NCBI RefSeq assembly: GCF_000002995.4
Contig: NW_025062476.1
Span: forward strand, 4,825,001 to 4,889,000
From: Brugia malayi
Taxonomy: Eukaryota; Nematoda; Chromadorea; Rhabditida; Onchocercidae
Length of the DNA stretch: 64,000 nt
Direction: 5' to 3'
The notes beneath the pieces were generated by a model that saw only the letters and a list, made by a program, of their open reading frames with translations, was not told where the DNA came from and ran no database searches. Each line of letters begins with the position of its first letter. Within the stretch, counting starts at the first letter, position 1. Below, piece by piece: positions 63,948 through 64,000 of this stretch. A program made the position numbers and the translations under genes.

Positions 63948-64000
63948 GTTTTCTTTAATTTTTTCTTTTTTCGCATTTAAAAATGAATTCTCGATAAATT

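Overview
This window is nuclear DNA of a nematode, most likely a clade III (filarial/spirurid-type) worm. It is very AT-rich. Genes consist of many short exons separated by AT-rich introns with the nematode acceptor consensus (TTTTCAG or TTTTAG). Most start codons lie 0-22 nt downstream of a splice-acceptor-like AG, as expected for spliced-leader trans-splicing. No bacterial, viral, tRNA, rRNA or CRISPR feature was seen. Species assignment is inference.

Layout, left to right. A six-exon 7TM chemoreceptor-like GPCR (1818-3793, +). A casein kinase 2 beta-like subunit (5730-8394, +). TMCO1 (9945-8741, -). Phenylalanyl-tRNA synthetase beta, FARSB (15296-10529, -), whose divergent promoter is shared with complex I subunit NDUFB6 (16506-18721, +). 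A long coiled-coil protein (23188-19234, -), divergent from proteasome alpha PSMA3 (23914-26345, +). PSMA3 is followed after about 240 nt by ribosome-biogenesis factor NLE1 (26583-29878, +), a spacing typical of a nematode operon. Next come a small secreted hemopexin-like protein (31840-30217, -), a gene-poor 4 kb stretch with a purine-rich tract, CENP-S/MHF1 with a very long C-terminal tail (38180-35847, -) and calmodulin-lysine methyltransferase CAMKMT (40151-38800, -). A small putative tail-anchored membrane protein built from six short exons follows (41168-42550, +), then a doubtful two-exon gene (44553-43843, -). The right third holds three + strand genes: the ISWI partner BAZ1A/ACF1 (45717-55178, 30 exons), the COMPASS subunit ASH2L (56557-60602) and deoxyhypusine synthase DHPS (61094 to beyond the window).

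I rebuilt gene models by hand by following splice phase across introns. Exon ends for the housekeeping genes are phase-consistent throughout unless stated. Most genes are conserved core functions: translation and tRNA charging, hypusination, ribosome assembly, proteolysis, respiration, ER calcium and chromatin. The less ordinary items are the stand-alone secreted hemopexin-like protein, the CENP-S with an extra ~340 residues, the divergent CK2 beta, the coiled-coil gene, the small tail-anchored gene and several GC-AG introns.
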